This document shows, piece after piece, positions 1 through 7,714 of a stretch of DNA of 64,000 nucleotides (its first letter is position 1; each line of letters begins with the position of its first letter). A program made the translations under genes and the position numbers. This DNA is from Streptomyces antibioticus. Lineage in GTDB: Bacteria; Actinomycetota; Actinomycetes; Streptomycetales; Streptomycetaceae. The DNA is taken from contig NZ_CM007717.1 in the NCBI RefSeq assembly GCF_002019855.1, positions 4,798,657-4,862,656 on the forward strand. The letters run 5' to 3'. Below the pieces are notes generated by a model. The model was not told where the DNA came from and did not search any database. It saw only the letters and a list, made by a program, of their open reading frames with translations.

Positions 1-1
1 G

Positions 2-865
2 GCCATGGCCGAGGTGGTCGTGGCCGGCGGGCTCACCGTCACCGGGGTGCTCACCGCCGTCGACCCGGCCCTGCTCCTGCCCTGCCTCGGCAACGGCGAC
101 GACCTCGCCGACGTCGGCCTCGCCGCGGCCGCCACCGACCAGCGCACCGTCGCCGACACCTTCGCCCGCCAACTGGAGTACGCGCCCGTCCTGGCCGTCG
201 TCGAGTCCGGGGAGGCCGACGAAGAGGATCGCGAACTGCTCGCCCAGCTCCATCCGACGGCCCGCAGGGTCCTGGTCGCCGCCGGAGAGTCCCCGGCATC
301 CGCACGTGCATATGCACGCGGCACTTCCTCCGAGCTGGTGGCCGCCGCGCTCGCCGGATTCGACGTCGAGGCGGCCGCCGCGGCCCAGCACCCGGCCTGC
401 GCCCTGCTGCCCGCCGAGGCCGACGCGCACGGCGTGAGCACCTTCGTCTGGCACCGCCGCCGCCCCTTCCACCCGGAACGGCTCTACGCGGCGCTGGAGG
501 ACCTGACCTGCGCCGCCGCCCGCAGCCGGGGCCGGTTCTGGCTCGCCGACAAGCCCGACACCCTGCTCCACTGGGACGCGGCGGGCGGCGCCCTGTGCGT
601 GGAACCGGCCGGCCCCTGGCTGGCCTCCCTGCCGGACGCCGCCTGGGACCTGGTCCCGCCGGTGCGCCGCGCCGCCGCCGCCCTCGACTGGCACCCCGAG
701 CACGGCGACCGCTGCCAGCATCTGGTCTTCACCTCCCCGGGCCTCGACCGCGACGGACTGGCCGAGGTCCTGGAGTCCTGCCTGCTCACCGACGCCGAGT
801 ACGCCGCGGGCCGCGCCGCCTGGCAGCGCCTGCCGTCCGCCTTCGACACGCTCCTGGAGGTCTGA
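2..865 (+). CDS. CobW-family GTPase/metallochaperone, C-terminal part (5' end outside window)
   Basis: The reading frame is open to the left edge, so this is the C-terminal part of a longer protein; the ATG at 5 is probably internal. The visible 286 residues contain a CobW-type C-terminal domain, including HGVSTFVWHRRRPFHPERL at about residues 140-158, which resembles the conserved segment of CobW/YciC proteins. The N-terminal P-loop expected of the family is not in the window. Such GTPases are thought to deliver metal, and zinc-repressed members sit next to cysteine-free ribosomal protein genes. Here the stop lies 3 bp before a cysteine-free rpsR, which fits a Zur-controlled operon whose promoter lies off the left edge. 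The zinc role is inferred from family and context. Confidence 0.7.
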   Translation, partial: AMAEVVVAGGLTVTGVLTAVDPALLLPCLGNGDDLADVGLAAAATDQRTVADTFARQLEYAPVLAVVESGEADEEDRELLAQLHPTARRVLVAAGESPASARAYARGTSSELVAAALAGFDVEAAAAAQHPACALLPAEADAHGVSTFVWHRRRPFHPERLYAALEDLTCAAARSRGRFWLADKPDTLLHWDAAGGALCVEPAGPWLASLPDAAWDLVPPVRRAAAALDWHPEHGDRCQHLVFTSPGLDRDGLAEVLESCLLTDAEYAAGRAAWQRLPSAFDTLLEV

Positions 866-868
866 CCC

Positions 869-1102
869 ATGCCGCGCAAGCCCGTGCGGGCCCCCGCCAA
901 GCCCCGCCCCAACCCCCTGGACCGGGCCGGGATCACCTATATCGACTACAAGGACACCGAACTGCTGCGGGCGTTCGTCTCCGACCGCGGCAAGATCCGC
1001 AGCCGCCGGGTCACCCGCGTCTCCGCCCAGCAGCAGCGCCTGCTCGCCCGCGCGATCAAGAACGCCCGCGAAATGGCCCTCCTGCCGTACGGCGGCCGCT
1101 GA
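869..1102 (+). CDS. rpsR: 30S ribosomal protein S18, cysteine-free (zinc-independent) paralogue
   Basis: A 77-residue S18 protein of normal length. The S18 core is clear (ITYIDYKDTELLRAFVSDRG, then RVTRVSAQQQRLLARAIKNA, ending LPYGGR). The zinc-binding CxxC found near the N-terminus of the usual actinobacterial S18 is absent; the protein contains no cysteine at all. In Streptomyces and Mycobacterium such C-minus paralogues are repressed by Zur and replace the zinc-containing copies when zinc is scarce (established knowledge). It starts 3 bp after the CobW-type gene and is very likely translated from the same transcript. The zinc-containing copy is expected elsewhere in the genome. Confidence 0.93.
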   Translation: MPRKPVRAPAKPRPNPLDRAGITYIDYKDTELLRAFVSDRGKIRSRRVTRVSAQQQRLLARAIKNAREMALLPYGGR

Positions 1103-1359
1103 CCCCGGTCACTGACCCCGGTCACTGATCGCGGTCGCCTATCTCGGTCACCGAACCCGCCGCCGGCCCCGGCCGCGCATGCGGAACGCGCCACTCCGGC
1201 AAGCGGAGGCCACCGCTCCGGCCCCTTCCGGCGGTCGTACGCGGCACCCGTCGTCCGTACCGGCGAAAATCCGCCGCTCGTCCACCGCCTGTGGACGGCG
1301 GACTGCGCCGTGCTTGCGCCGGATGCGGGACTGCAGCCGCCGACCGCATCCACCCCCCG

Positions 1360-1403
1360 ACTCGCCCCTGTGGACGATCTCCCCGTCGTCCACAGGGGTG
1401 AGT
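1360..1403. repeat. Inverted repeat, 18-bp arms with 8-bp loop
   Basis: The arm ACTCGCCCCTGTGGACGA (1360-1377) pairs with 1386-1403 with a single mismatch. Each arm contains a 9-mer differing by one base from the DnaA box TTGTCCACA (1369-1377 on the minus strand, 1386-1394 on the plus strand). There is no T-run, so it is not a typical terminator. It could terminate the zinc operon, bind a protein, or both. Confidence 0.6.
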
Positions 1404-1757
1404 GCGTTTCGGCACTCGCCACGGCGGACCGGACCGCCCCGGCCCCTGCCTGCGGTCCCGGTGCCGTCGTCCCCGCATCTCCCGGACGGGCGTGCGGAAC
1501 CCTCACATCCGGAGGCCGGGACTACCGCGCGGAGCGGATGACCGGCGTCCGGAGGAGGGGTCCCCCCGTATCGCGCCCGGGGGACGGGCGTACGCTCCCG
1601 GCATCCGAACCGATGCGGTGCCGACGGAACACGAAAGCCGCGCCGCGCGTCTGTTCCTTGTGCACGCGAGTGGTTCGATCCGAACTACTTCGCCGTCCGG
1701 CGGGCAGACGGTCGGGTAAAGCAGGCGTCAACGCTGTAACCGCGCAAGCACCCCTGG

Positions 1758-1789
1758 TGCACGTGCATATGCCCATGCAACTGCACGTG
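1758..1789. promoter_or_regulatory. TGCACGTGCA palindrome plus TGCACGTG half-copy before the DUF397 gene
   Basis: A perfect 10-bp palindrome at 1758-1767 and a second TGCACGTGA at 1782-1790 lie about 80-115 bp upstream of the DUF397 start. The same palindrome occurs at 2884-2893, between the HATPase and XRE genes of this cluster. The repeated placement suggests an operator for the cluster's XRE regulator; this is inference. Confidence 0.45.
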
Positions 1790-1871
1790 AACGGGGTTAT
1801 GATCCGGGACAGTTGACCACGGCACCAATGGCCACACGAGCCAGATCCAGTGCACCACCAGGGAGCGACCT

Positions 1872-2132
1872 GTGGACCACCACGTTGACGGGGGGCACGA
1901 CGTGTACAACGGCATGGCGGCCACACGGCTGTCCGGGGTTGCCTGGCAGAAGAGCCGGCACAGTAACTCGCAGGGGTCCTGTGTGGAGTTCGCGCGACTG
2001 CCGGGCGGTGACGTGGCCGTGCGCAACTCGCGGTTCCCGGACGGTCCGGCGCTCGTCTACACCCGGGCTGAGATCGAGGCGATGCTCCTGGGCATCAAGG
2101 ACGGCGAGTTCGACCATCTGATCGCGAGCTGA
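1872..2132 (+). CDS. DUF397 small regulatory-type protein (WhiJ-cluster component)
   Basis: An 86-residue protein with the DUF397 signature: GVAWQKSRHSNSQGSCVEFA near residues 22-41, then VAVRNSRFPDGPALVYTRAE. The GTG start follows GGGAGCG with suitable spacing; an internal ATG at 1914 is an alternative. DUF397 proteins are small, abundant in Streptomyces, and usually encoded beside an XRE/DUF5753 regulator and a HATPase protein, as in the whiJ locus. Both partners follow here within 2 kb. In the whiJ paradigm the DUF397 protein is thought to modulate DNA binding by the XRE partner and so affect development. Its exact function here is unknown. Confidence 0.85.
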   Translation: MDHHVDGGHDVYNGMAATRLSGVAWQKSRHSNSQGSCVEFARLPGGDVAVRNSRFPDGPALVYTRAEIEAMLLGIKDGEFDHLIAS

Positions 2133-2250
2133 CGGCCGAGCCGTCCCGAGCCGTCCCGACCTGCCAGTCCCGTCCCGTTCTTCTCGGCAGGCCACCCGCC
2201 CCTGCGGACATACGGGGCATACCGTCACCGATCAGAAGGTGACGCGCGTA

Positions 2251-2281
2251 GAACCGCGGCGCTCATCGGCGCCGCGGTTTC
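2251..2281. terminator. Bidirectional hairpin terminator between convergent genes
   Basis: GAACCGCGGCGC pairs with GCGCCGCGGTTTC across a short loop. It lies between the DUF397 gene (+) and the HATPase gene (-). Short A/T stretches flank the stem on each strand, so it can serve both. Confidence 0.75.
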
Positions 2282-2794
2282 TCATTCGGCCGGTGTGTGC
2301 AGCCGGAACATCGCCCAGACCACCTTGCCGCCCAGGGAGCCGGACATCGGGTGCCAGCCCCAGCCGTCGGCGAAGCTGTCCACGAGGAAGAGGCCGCGGC
2401 CCGACTCGGCCGAGAAGTCCTCGCCGTTCTGTCTGTCGCGCGGCAGCGGACAGTCGCGGCTGGGGTCGCGCACCGCGCACACCAGCCGTTCGGTCCACCG
2501 CAGCAGATGCAGCCGCACCGCCGGATCCCGCTCACCCGCGCGCGGAGCGCCGCCCGGCGATATGCCGTGCCGCAGCGCGTTGGTCACCAGCTCCGAGACC
2601 ACCAGACAGACGTCGTCGAAGCGGTCGCCCACGTCCCACTGGCCGAGGGTCCGCCGGGTGAACTGCCGGGCCTCGCGCACGGCTTCGAAGCGGGGCGGAA
2701 GAGCGCAGGAGGCGGCGTTGGACACGGCCGCGGGGTCGAGCGGCGGAAGGCCCTGCCGTAACGGCTCGAGCATGGTCGATCCATTCGTCCCCAT
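2282..2794 (-). CDS. ATP-binding anti-sigma-factor-like protein (HATPase_c, RsbW/SpoIIAB type)
   Basis: A 170-residue protein with a GHKL ATPase core: an N-box in the segment VSELVTNALRHG and a glycine-rich lid in SGRGLFLVDSFADGWG. The ATG at 2794 is preferred because GGGAGTG precedes it by six bases; an ATG at 2803 lacks this spacing. The family contains serine kinases/anti-sigma factors and many Streptomyces paralogues of unknown target. It is convergent with the DUF397 gene and divergent from the XRE gene, the arrangement of WhiJ-like clusters. A kinase or anti-sigma activity is family inference; no sigma factor lies next to it. Confidence 0.85.
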   Translation of the reverse strand: MGTNGSTMLEPLRQGLPPLDPAAVSNAASCALPPRFEAVREARQFTRRTLGQWDVGDRFDDVCLVVSELVTNALRHGISPGGAPRAGERDPAVRLHLLRWTERLVCAVRDPSRDCPLPRDRQNGEDFSAESGRGLFLVDSFADGWGWHPMSGSLGGKVVWAMFRLHTPAE

Positions 2795-3113
2795 GCGAGG
2801 CACTCCCGATAGTCGCGGTCGTGGCGAAGCAGCGGTGGCGCGGGACCATGGTTTCGGATGCGCACGGCGGATGCAAGGGCAGATGCACGTGCACGTGACC
2901 GAAATGGACCTCCCCGTACCGCTTCTTGGCCATTTTTTCCGCCAACTTCCCGCCCTGCGACGGCACTTCTCCAGCTCCTCCCTCTCGCTTCTCCTCCGTC
3001 CCTGTGTCCATATGCTTTGGCTTCTTTCCGTCTCTGTAATCGGACGAGTACTGCTCGAAGTGTTTTAGTGGCAGACTGCGGAGCCTGAGGACGGGTTGGG
3101 GAGGCTGGCGAAC
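2795..3113. promoter_or_regulatory. Divergent promoter region of the HATPase and XRE genes
   Basis: This 319-bp region is locally less GC-rich (about 2930-3065). It contains TGCACGTGCACGTG (2884-2897), the same palindrome found before the DUF397 gene. The XRE gene is read right and the HATPase gene left, so one operator could control both. Confidence 0.5.
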
Positions 3114-3974
3114 GTGAGCGCGGGAGAGCCTGGATCGGTGGTGCGGCGGATGCTGCTCGGCTCGCAACTTCGGCGACTGCGCGAGGCGCGCGGTATCACG
3201 CGTGAGGCCGCCGGGTACTCGATCCGGGCCTCCGAGTCGAAGATCAGCCGGATGGAACTGGGCCGGGTCAGCTTCAAGACCCGGGACGTGGAGGACCTGC
3301 TGACGCTGTACGGCATCACGGACGACTCCGAGCGCCAGGCGCTCGTGGGACTCGCCCGCGAGGCCAACGTCGCGGGCTGGTGGCACAGTTACTCCGACGT
3401 GCTGCCCAACTGGTTCCCCACCTACGTCGGTCTGGAGGGCGCCGCCTCCCTGCTGCGGGCGTACGAGGTGCAGTTCGTGCACGGTCTGCTCCAGACCGAG
3501 GCGTACGCCCACGCCGTCGTCAGCCGCGGCATGAAGGGCGCGAGCGCCGCCGACATCGACCGCCGAGTGGCGCTGCGTCTGGAGCGGCAGAAGTACCTGG
3601 TCGCCGAGAACGCCCCCGACTTCCACATCGTCCTCGACGAGGCCGCGCTGCGCCGGCCCTACGGCGACCGCGAGGTGATGCGCGGCCAGCTCCAGCACCT
3701 GATCGAGATCTCCGAGCGTCCCAACGTACGGCTCCAGGTCATGCCGTTCAGCTTCGGCGGGCACTCCGGGGAGTCCGGCGCGTTCACGATCCTCAGCTTC
3801 CCGGACGCCGATCTCCAGGACGTCGTCTATCTGGAGCAGCTCACCAGCGCCCTCTACCTGGACAAACGCGAGGACGTCAGCCAGTACGAGCAGGCGCTGA
3901 AGGAGCTCCAGCAGGACAGCCCCGGCCCCGACGAGAGCCGGGACCTGCTGCGCGGGCTGATCCAGCTCTCCTGA
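3114..3974 (+). CDS. XRE-family regulator with DUF5753 domain (WhiJ-like)
   Basis: A 286-residue cytoplasmic DNA-binding protein. The N-terminal helix-turn-helix spans roughly residues 15-70 (SQLRRLREARGITREAAGYS, then SESKISRMELGR). It is followed by the DUF5753 domain (GWWHSYSDVLPNWFPTYVGL, FVHGLLQTEAYA, RLQVMPFSFGGHSG). The GTG at 3114 is chosen because GGGGAGG precedes it by nine bases; an upstream TTG at 3096 lacks this. In Streptomyces this architecture belongs to WhiJ-like developmental regulators that act with DUF397 and HATPase partners, both encoded immediately upstream. The target genes of this paralogue are not known; the shared TGCACGTGCA element is a candidate operator. Confidence 0.9.
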   Translation: MSAGEPGSVVRRMLLGSQLRRLREARGITREAAGYSIRASESKISRMELGRVSFKTRDVEDLLTLYGITDDSERQALVGLAREANVAGWWHSYSDVLPNWFPTYVGLEGAASLLRAYEVQFVHGLLQTEAYAHAVVSRGMKGASAADIDRRVALRLERQKYLVAENAPDFHIVLDEAALRRPYGDREVMRGQLQHLIEISERPNVRLQVMPFSFGGHSGESGAFTILSFPDADLQDVVYLEQLTSALYLDKREDVSQYEQALKELQQDSPGPDESRDLLRGLIQLS

Positions 3975-4081
3975 GAGATTCGCCCCGACTCCCGAGTACG
4001 GCCCCAACTCCCTTGAAACACACGTACGATGACGTGTGATCAGATCGTGACGTCGATCGCAGCAGGGGATTGAGGGATCAC

Positions 4082-5542
4082 ATGTCGTCCTATTTCACCG
4101 ACCTGGCCCAGCAGTACATCGACGGCAAGTGGCGTCCGGGCACAGGGTCCTGGGACATCATCGACTTCAACCCCTACGACGGTGAGAAGCTCGCCTCGAT
4201 CACCATCGCCACCGTCGACGAGGTCGACCAGGCGTACCAGGCCGCCGCCCGCGCGCAGAAGGAGTGGGCCGCCACCAACGCCTATGCCCGCCGCGCGGTG
4301 TTCGAGAAGGTGCTGCGGCTGGTCGAGGAGCGCGAGGCCCAGATCAGCGAGGTCCTGGTCGCCGAGGCCGGCGGCACCTTCGGGAAGGCCGCCTTCGAAC
4401 TCCACCTGGCCAAGGAGTTCCTGCGCGAGTCGATCCATCTGTCGCTGCGCCCCGAGGGCCGCATCCTGCCCTCGCCGATCGACGGCAAGGAGAACCGCGT
4501 CTACCGCGAGCCGGTCGGCGTGGTCGGCGTGATCAGCCCGTTCAACGTGCCGTTCCTGCTGTCGCTGAAGTCCGTGGCCCCCGCGCTCGCCCTCGGCAAC
4601 GCCGTGGTGCTCAAGCCGCACCAGAACACGCCGATCTCCGGCGGCACCGTGCTGGCCAAGCTGTTCGAGGACGCGGGGCTGCCCCCGGGCCTGCTGAACG
4701 TCGTCGTGACCGACATAGCGGAGATCGGCGACGCCTTCCTGGAGCACCCGGTCCCGCGGGTGATCTCCTTCACCGGCTCCGACAAGGTGGGCCGCCATGT
4801 CGCGACCGTCGCGGCCTCGCACTTCAAGCGGTCCATCATCGAACTCGGCGGCAACAGCGCCTTCGTCGTCCTGGACGACGCCGACGTGGACTACGCGGTC
4901 GACGCGGCGGTCTTCAGCCGCTTCGTCCACCAGGGCCAGGTCTGCATGGCCGCCAACCGCATCCTGGTCGACCGTTCGCTCGCCGACGAGTTCACCGAGA
5001 AGTTCGTCGCCAAGGTGCGCACGCTCCAGGCCGGTGACCCGCGCGACCCGGCGACCCTCATCGGCCCGGTGATCAACTCCCAGCAGGCGGAGGCCGTGAC
5101 CGGCGCCGTCGAGCAGGCGATCGCCGAGGGCGCCACCGCCCTGCTGCACGGCGCGACCACCGACAACCTCGTGGAGCCGTCCGTCCTGAGCGGCCTGCCC
5201 CTCGACTCCGCCCTGCTCCAGCAGGAGGTCTTCGGGCCGGTCGTCTTCATCAACACCTTCGACGGCGAGGAGGAGGCGGTCCGCATCGCCAACGACACGC
5301 CGTACGGCCTCAGCGGCGCCGTCCACACCGCCGACATCGAGCGCGGTGTCCGCTTCGCCAAGCAGATCGTCACCGGCATGATCCACGTCAACGACGCCAC
5401 CGTCCACGACGAGCCGATCGTGCCCTTCGGCGGCGAGAAGAACTCCGGTGTCGGCCGCCTCAACGGCGAGACGACCCTCGAAGCCTTCACCACCACCAAG
5501 TGGATCTCGGTGCAGCACGGGCGCAGCGGCTTCCCCTTCTAG
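4082..5542 (+). CDS. NAD(P)-dependent aldehyde dehydrogenase (benzaldehyde/vanillin-type)
   Basis: A 486-residue aldehyde dehydrogenase of standard length. Visible hallmarks are the substrate/cofactor segment GVISPFNVPFLLSLKSVAPA, the LKPHQNTP loop, FTGSDKVGRHV, the general-base glutamate in IIELGGNSAFVV, and the nucleophilic cysteine in HQGQVCMAANRI. The best resemblance is to enzymes that oxidise aromatic aldehydes, but substrate assignment is tentative. The ATG at 4082 follows GAGGGA; a TTG at 4070 is less likely. A PadR-type regulator starts 72 bp downstream in the same direction. PadR proteins often control phenolic acid responses, which is compatible with an aromatic aldehyde substrate (inference). 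Confidence 0.88.
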   Translation: MSSYFTDLAQQYIDGKWRPGTGSWDIIDFNPYDGEKLASITIATVDEVDQAYQAAARAQKEWAATNAYARRAVFEKVLRLVEEREAQISEVLVAEAGGTFGKAAFELHLAKEFLRESIHLSLRPEGRILPSPIDGKENRVYREPVGVVGVISPFNVPFLLSLKSVAPALALGNAVVLKPHQNTPISGGTVLAKLFEDAGLPPGLLNVVVTDIAEIGDAFLEHPVPRVISFTGSDKVGRHVATVAASHFKRSIIELGGNSAFVVLDDADVDYAVDAAVFSRFVHQGQVCMAANRILVDRSLADEFTEKFVAKVRTLQAGDPRDPATLIGPVINSQQAEAVTGAVEQAIAEGATALLHGATTDNLVEPSVLSGLPLDSALLQQEVFGPVVFINTFDGEEEAVRIANDTPYGLSGAVHTADIERGVRFAKQIVTGMIHVNDATVHDEPIVPFGGEKNSGVGRLNGETTLEAFTTTKWISVQHGRSGFPF

Positions 5543-5614
5543 CCGTTTCTAGCCGCTTCCAGCCGTCCGGCCGACGGGGGGGCGGGCCGGTGCCCGCCCC
5601 CTACCCTGGAGCGC

Positions 5615-6256
5615 ATGTCAGCGATCCGTCTCCTGGTGCTCGGTGCGGTCCGCCAGCACGGGCGGGCCCACGGCTACCAGGTCCGCAACGACCTGGAGTA
5701 CTGGGGCGCCCATGAGTGGTCCAACGCCAAGCCCGGCTCGATCTACCACGCCCTGAAGCAGATGGCCAAGCAGGGACTCCTGCACGCCCATGAGATCGCG
5801 CCGTCCACGGCCGGCGGACCGCCGCGCACCGAGTACGAGATCACCGAGCAGGGCACCCAGGAGTATCTGCGGCTGCTGCGGGAGGCACTGGTCGCCCGGG
5901 ACCGCAGCATCGACACCCTCTCCGCGGCGATCGGCTTCATGGTCGACCTGGACCGCACGGAAGCGGTCGGTCTGCTCCGGGAGCGGCTGCGGGGCCTCGC
6001 CGAGTGGCGGGCCGCCGTCACCGAGCACTACGTCCCCGAGCAGGGGCCGGAGCAGCTCGGTCACATCGGCGAGATCATGAACATGTGGGTGCACACCGCC
6101 GACGGCGAGGCCGCCTGGACCCGGGGCCTGATCGAACGGATCGAGGCGGGCGCCTACACCTTCGCCGGTGAGGGCGAACCCTTCGTGGGCGTCCTGGCCG
6201 AGGGCGAGGAGAACCCCTACGCGACGGGCGAGCGGCATCCGGGGGACCGCCGCTGA
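5615..6256 (+). CDS. PadR-family transcriptional regulator
   Basis: A 213-residue regulator. The N-terminal winged helix is typical of PadR: LLVLGAVRQHGRAHGYQVR, then KPGSIYHALKQMAKQGLL and the wing EIAPSTAGGPPRTEYEITEQ. The C-terminal part is helical, a likely dimerisation region. The ATG follows GGAG closely. It lies 72 bp after the aldehyde dehydrogenase gene and converges with the glutamate decarboxylase gene, so the dehydrogenase is its most plausible neighbour target. The effector is unknown. Confidence 0.88.
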   Translation: MSAIRLLVLGAVRQHGRAHGYQVRNDLEYWGAHEWSNAKPGSIYHALKQMAKQGLLHAHEIAPSTAGGPPRTEYEITEQGTQEYLRLLREALVARDRSIDTLSAAIGFMVDLDRTEAVGLLRERLRGLAEWRAAVTEHYVPEQGPEQLGHIGEIMNMWVHTADGEAAWTRGLIERIEAGAYTFAGEGEPFVGVLAEGEENPYATGERHPGDRR

Positions 6257-6284
6257 CCGTCCGTGGCGGAATCAGACCGAGCGG

Positions 6285-7685
6285 TCAGTGATGGAAGCCG
6301 GTCGCCGCCCCCTTGTCCCGGATCGCCGGGCCCGACTGCTTGCGCAGTTCCGGCAGCAGCCGGGTGAGGTCCTCCACGAACAGCGCCGCGAGGTCCTCGG
6401 AGAAGCCGTTGCGGCACACCACGCGGATGACGGACAGGTCCTCCCGGTTCGGCGGGAAGGTGTACGCCGGCACCAGCCAGCCGTTCTCCCGCAGCCGCCG
6501 GGAGACGTCGAAGACGTCGTACGCCGTCACCTCGGGCGCCGTGGTGAAGGCGAAGACCGGCAACTGGTCGCCGCGGGTGAGGAGGCGGAAGTCGCCGAGG
6601 GACTCCACCTTCTCCGCGACGGCCATCGCCACGTCCCGGGTGGACTGCTGCACCGCGCGGTAGCCCTCCCGGCCCAGCCGCAGCAGGGTGTAGTACTGCG
6701 CGACGACCTGGGCGCCGGGCCGGGAGAAGTTCAGCGCGAAGGTCGGCATGTCGCCGCCCAGGTAGTTGACCCGGAAGACCAGCTCCTCGGGCAGCGCCTC
6801 CTTGTCCCGCCACAGCGCCCAGCCGACACCGGGGTACACCAGGCCGTACTTGTGCCCCGAGGTGTTGATCGACGCCACGCGCGGGAGGCGGAAGTCCCAC
6901 ACCAGGTCGGGATCGAGGAAGGGCGCCACCATGGCCCCGGACGCGCCGTCCACATGCACCGGGATGTCGAGGCCCGAGCGCTCCTGGAGGGCGTCCAGGG
7001 CCGCGCACAGGTCGGCGATCGGCTCGTAGGAGCCGTCGAAGGTGGAGCCGAGGATGCCCACGACCCCGATGGTGTTCTCGTCGCACAGGTCGGCGGCGGC
7101 CTGCGGGTCCAGGTGGTAGCGCTCGCCCTCCATGGGGACGAGGCGGGCCTCCACCTCCCAGAAGTTGCAGAACTTCTCCCAGCACACCTGGACGTTGATC
7201 CCCATGACCAGGTTCGGGCGGGCGCCCGGCTTCGGGTTCCGCTTGCTCCAGCGGCGCTTGAGCGCCATGCCGGCGAGCATGCACGCCTCGCTGGACCCGG
7301 TCGTCGAACAGCCCACGGCCGCCGACGGATCCGGCGCGTTCCACAGGTCCGCGAGCATCGCCACGCACCGGCGCTCCAGCTCGGCGGTGCGCGGGTACTC
7401 GTCCTTGTCGATCATGTTCTTGTCGCGGCACTCGGCCATCAGGACACCGGCCTGCGGCTCCATCCACGTGGTGACGAACGTGGCCAGGTTCAGGCGGGAG
7501 TTGCCGTCCAGCATCAGCTCGTCGTGCACGACCTGATAGGCCGTCGACGGCGAGATGGGGCCGTCGGGCATGCGGTGCTTGGGCGGCGCCTCCGTCATGC
7601 CTCCGACCGGATTCGCCTCGCCGTAGAACGGGTTGACGGACAGCGGGCGCTCGTCGGGCTTCTCGGGACCTTTGTGCAACGCCAT
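6285..7685 (-). CDS. gadB: Glutamate decarboxylase (PLP-dependent)
   Basis: A 466-residue enzyme, the same length as E. coli GadB. It converts glutamate to GABA and CO2, consuming a cytoplasmic proton. The PLP lysine is K279 in TSGHKYGLVYPG; VHVDGASGAMVAPF carries the conserved PLP-contacting aspartate. The chain ends GFHH, placing histidines at 465 and 466; in E. coli GadB, His465 closes the active site at neutral pH. The ATG is preceded by AGGAGG about seven bases upstream. The gene starts 29 bp after the CLC gene on the same strand, so the two probably form an operon. No glutamate/GABA antiporter is seen in the window. Confidence 0.95.
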   Translation of the reverse strand: MALHKGPEKPDERPLSVNPFYGEANPVGGMTEAPPKHRMPDGPISPSTAYQVVHDELMLDGNSRLNLATFVTTWMEPQAGVLMAECRDKNMIDKDEYPRTAELERRCVAMLADLWNAPDPSAAVGCSTTGSSEACMLAGMALKRRWSKRNPKPGARPNLVMGINVQVCWEKFCNFWEVEARLVPMEGERYHLDPQAAADLCDENTIGVVGILGSTFDGSYEPIADLCAALDALQERSGLDIPVHVDGASGAMVAPFLDPDLVWDFRLPRVASINTSGHKYGLVYPGVGWALWRDKEALPEELVFRVNYLGGDMPTFALNFSRPGAQVVAQYYTLLRLGREGYRAVQQSTRDVAMAVAEKVESLGDFRLLTRGDQLPVFAFTTAPEVTAYDVFDVSRRLRENGWLVPAYTFPPNREDLSVIRVVCRNGFSEDLAALFVEDLTRLLPELRKQSGPAIRDKGAATGFHH

Positions 7686-7714
7686 GGGTGTGCCTCCTGG
7701 AGATCGAACGGGCG

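Larger units (their letters stand above)
1103..1871. other. 769-bp intergenic region with strong inverted repeats, no convincing gene
   Basis: No reading frame here has a ribosome binding site and a plausible protein. Two nested dyads stand out. CGTCCAC-N5-GTGGACG lies at 1279-1297. An 18-bp inverted repeat with one mismatch lies at 1360-1377 and 1386-1403 (loop of 8). Both carry 9-mers close to the Streptomyces DnaA box. Near the right end are a TGCACGTGCA palindrome (1758-1767) and a second TGCACGTG (1782-1789), described separately. Confidence 0.6.

Noticed and set aside
301..317. GCACGTGCATATGCACG, similar to the TGCACGTGCA element
   Set aside because: It lies inside the CobW-type coding sequence, where codon use explains it; no regulatory role is suggested by position.
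1179..1816. Several open frames in the region after rpsR
   Set aside because: They overlap one another on both strands, lack ribosome binding sites and look like frame shadows rich in Arg, Pro and Ser.
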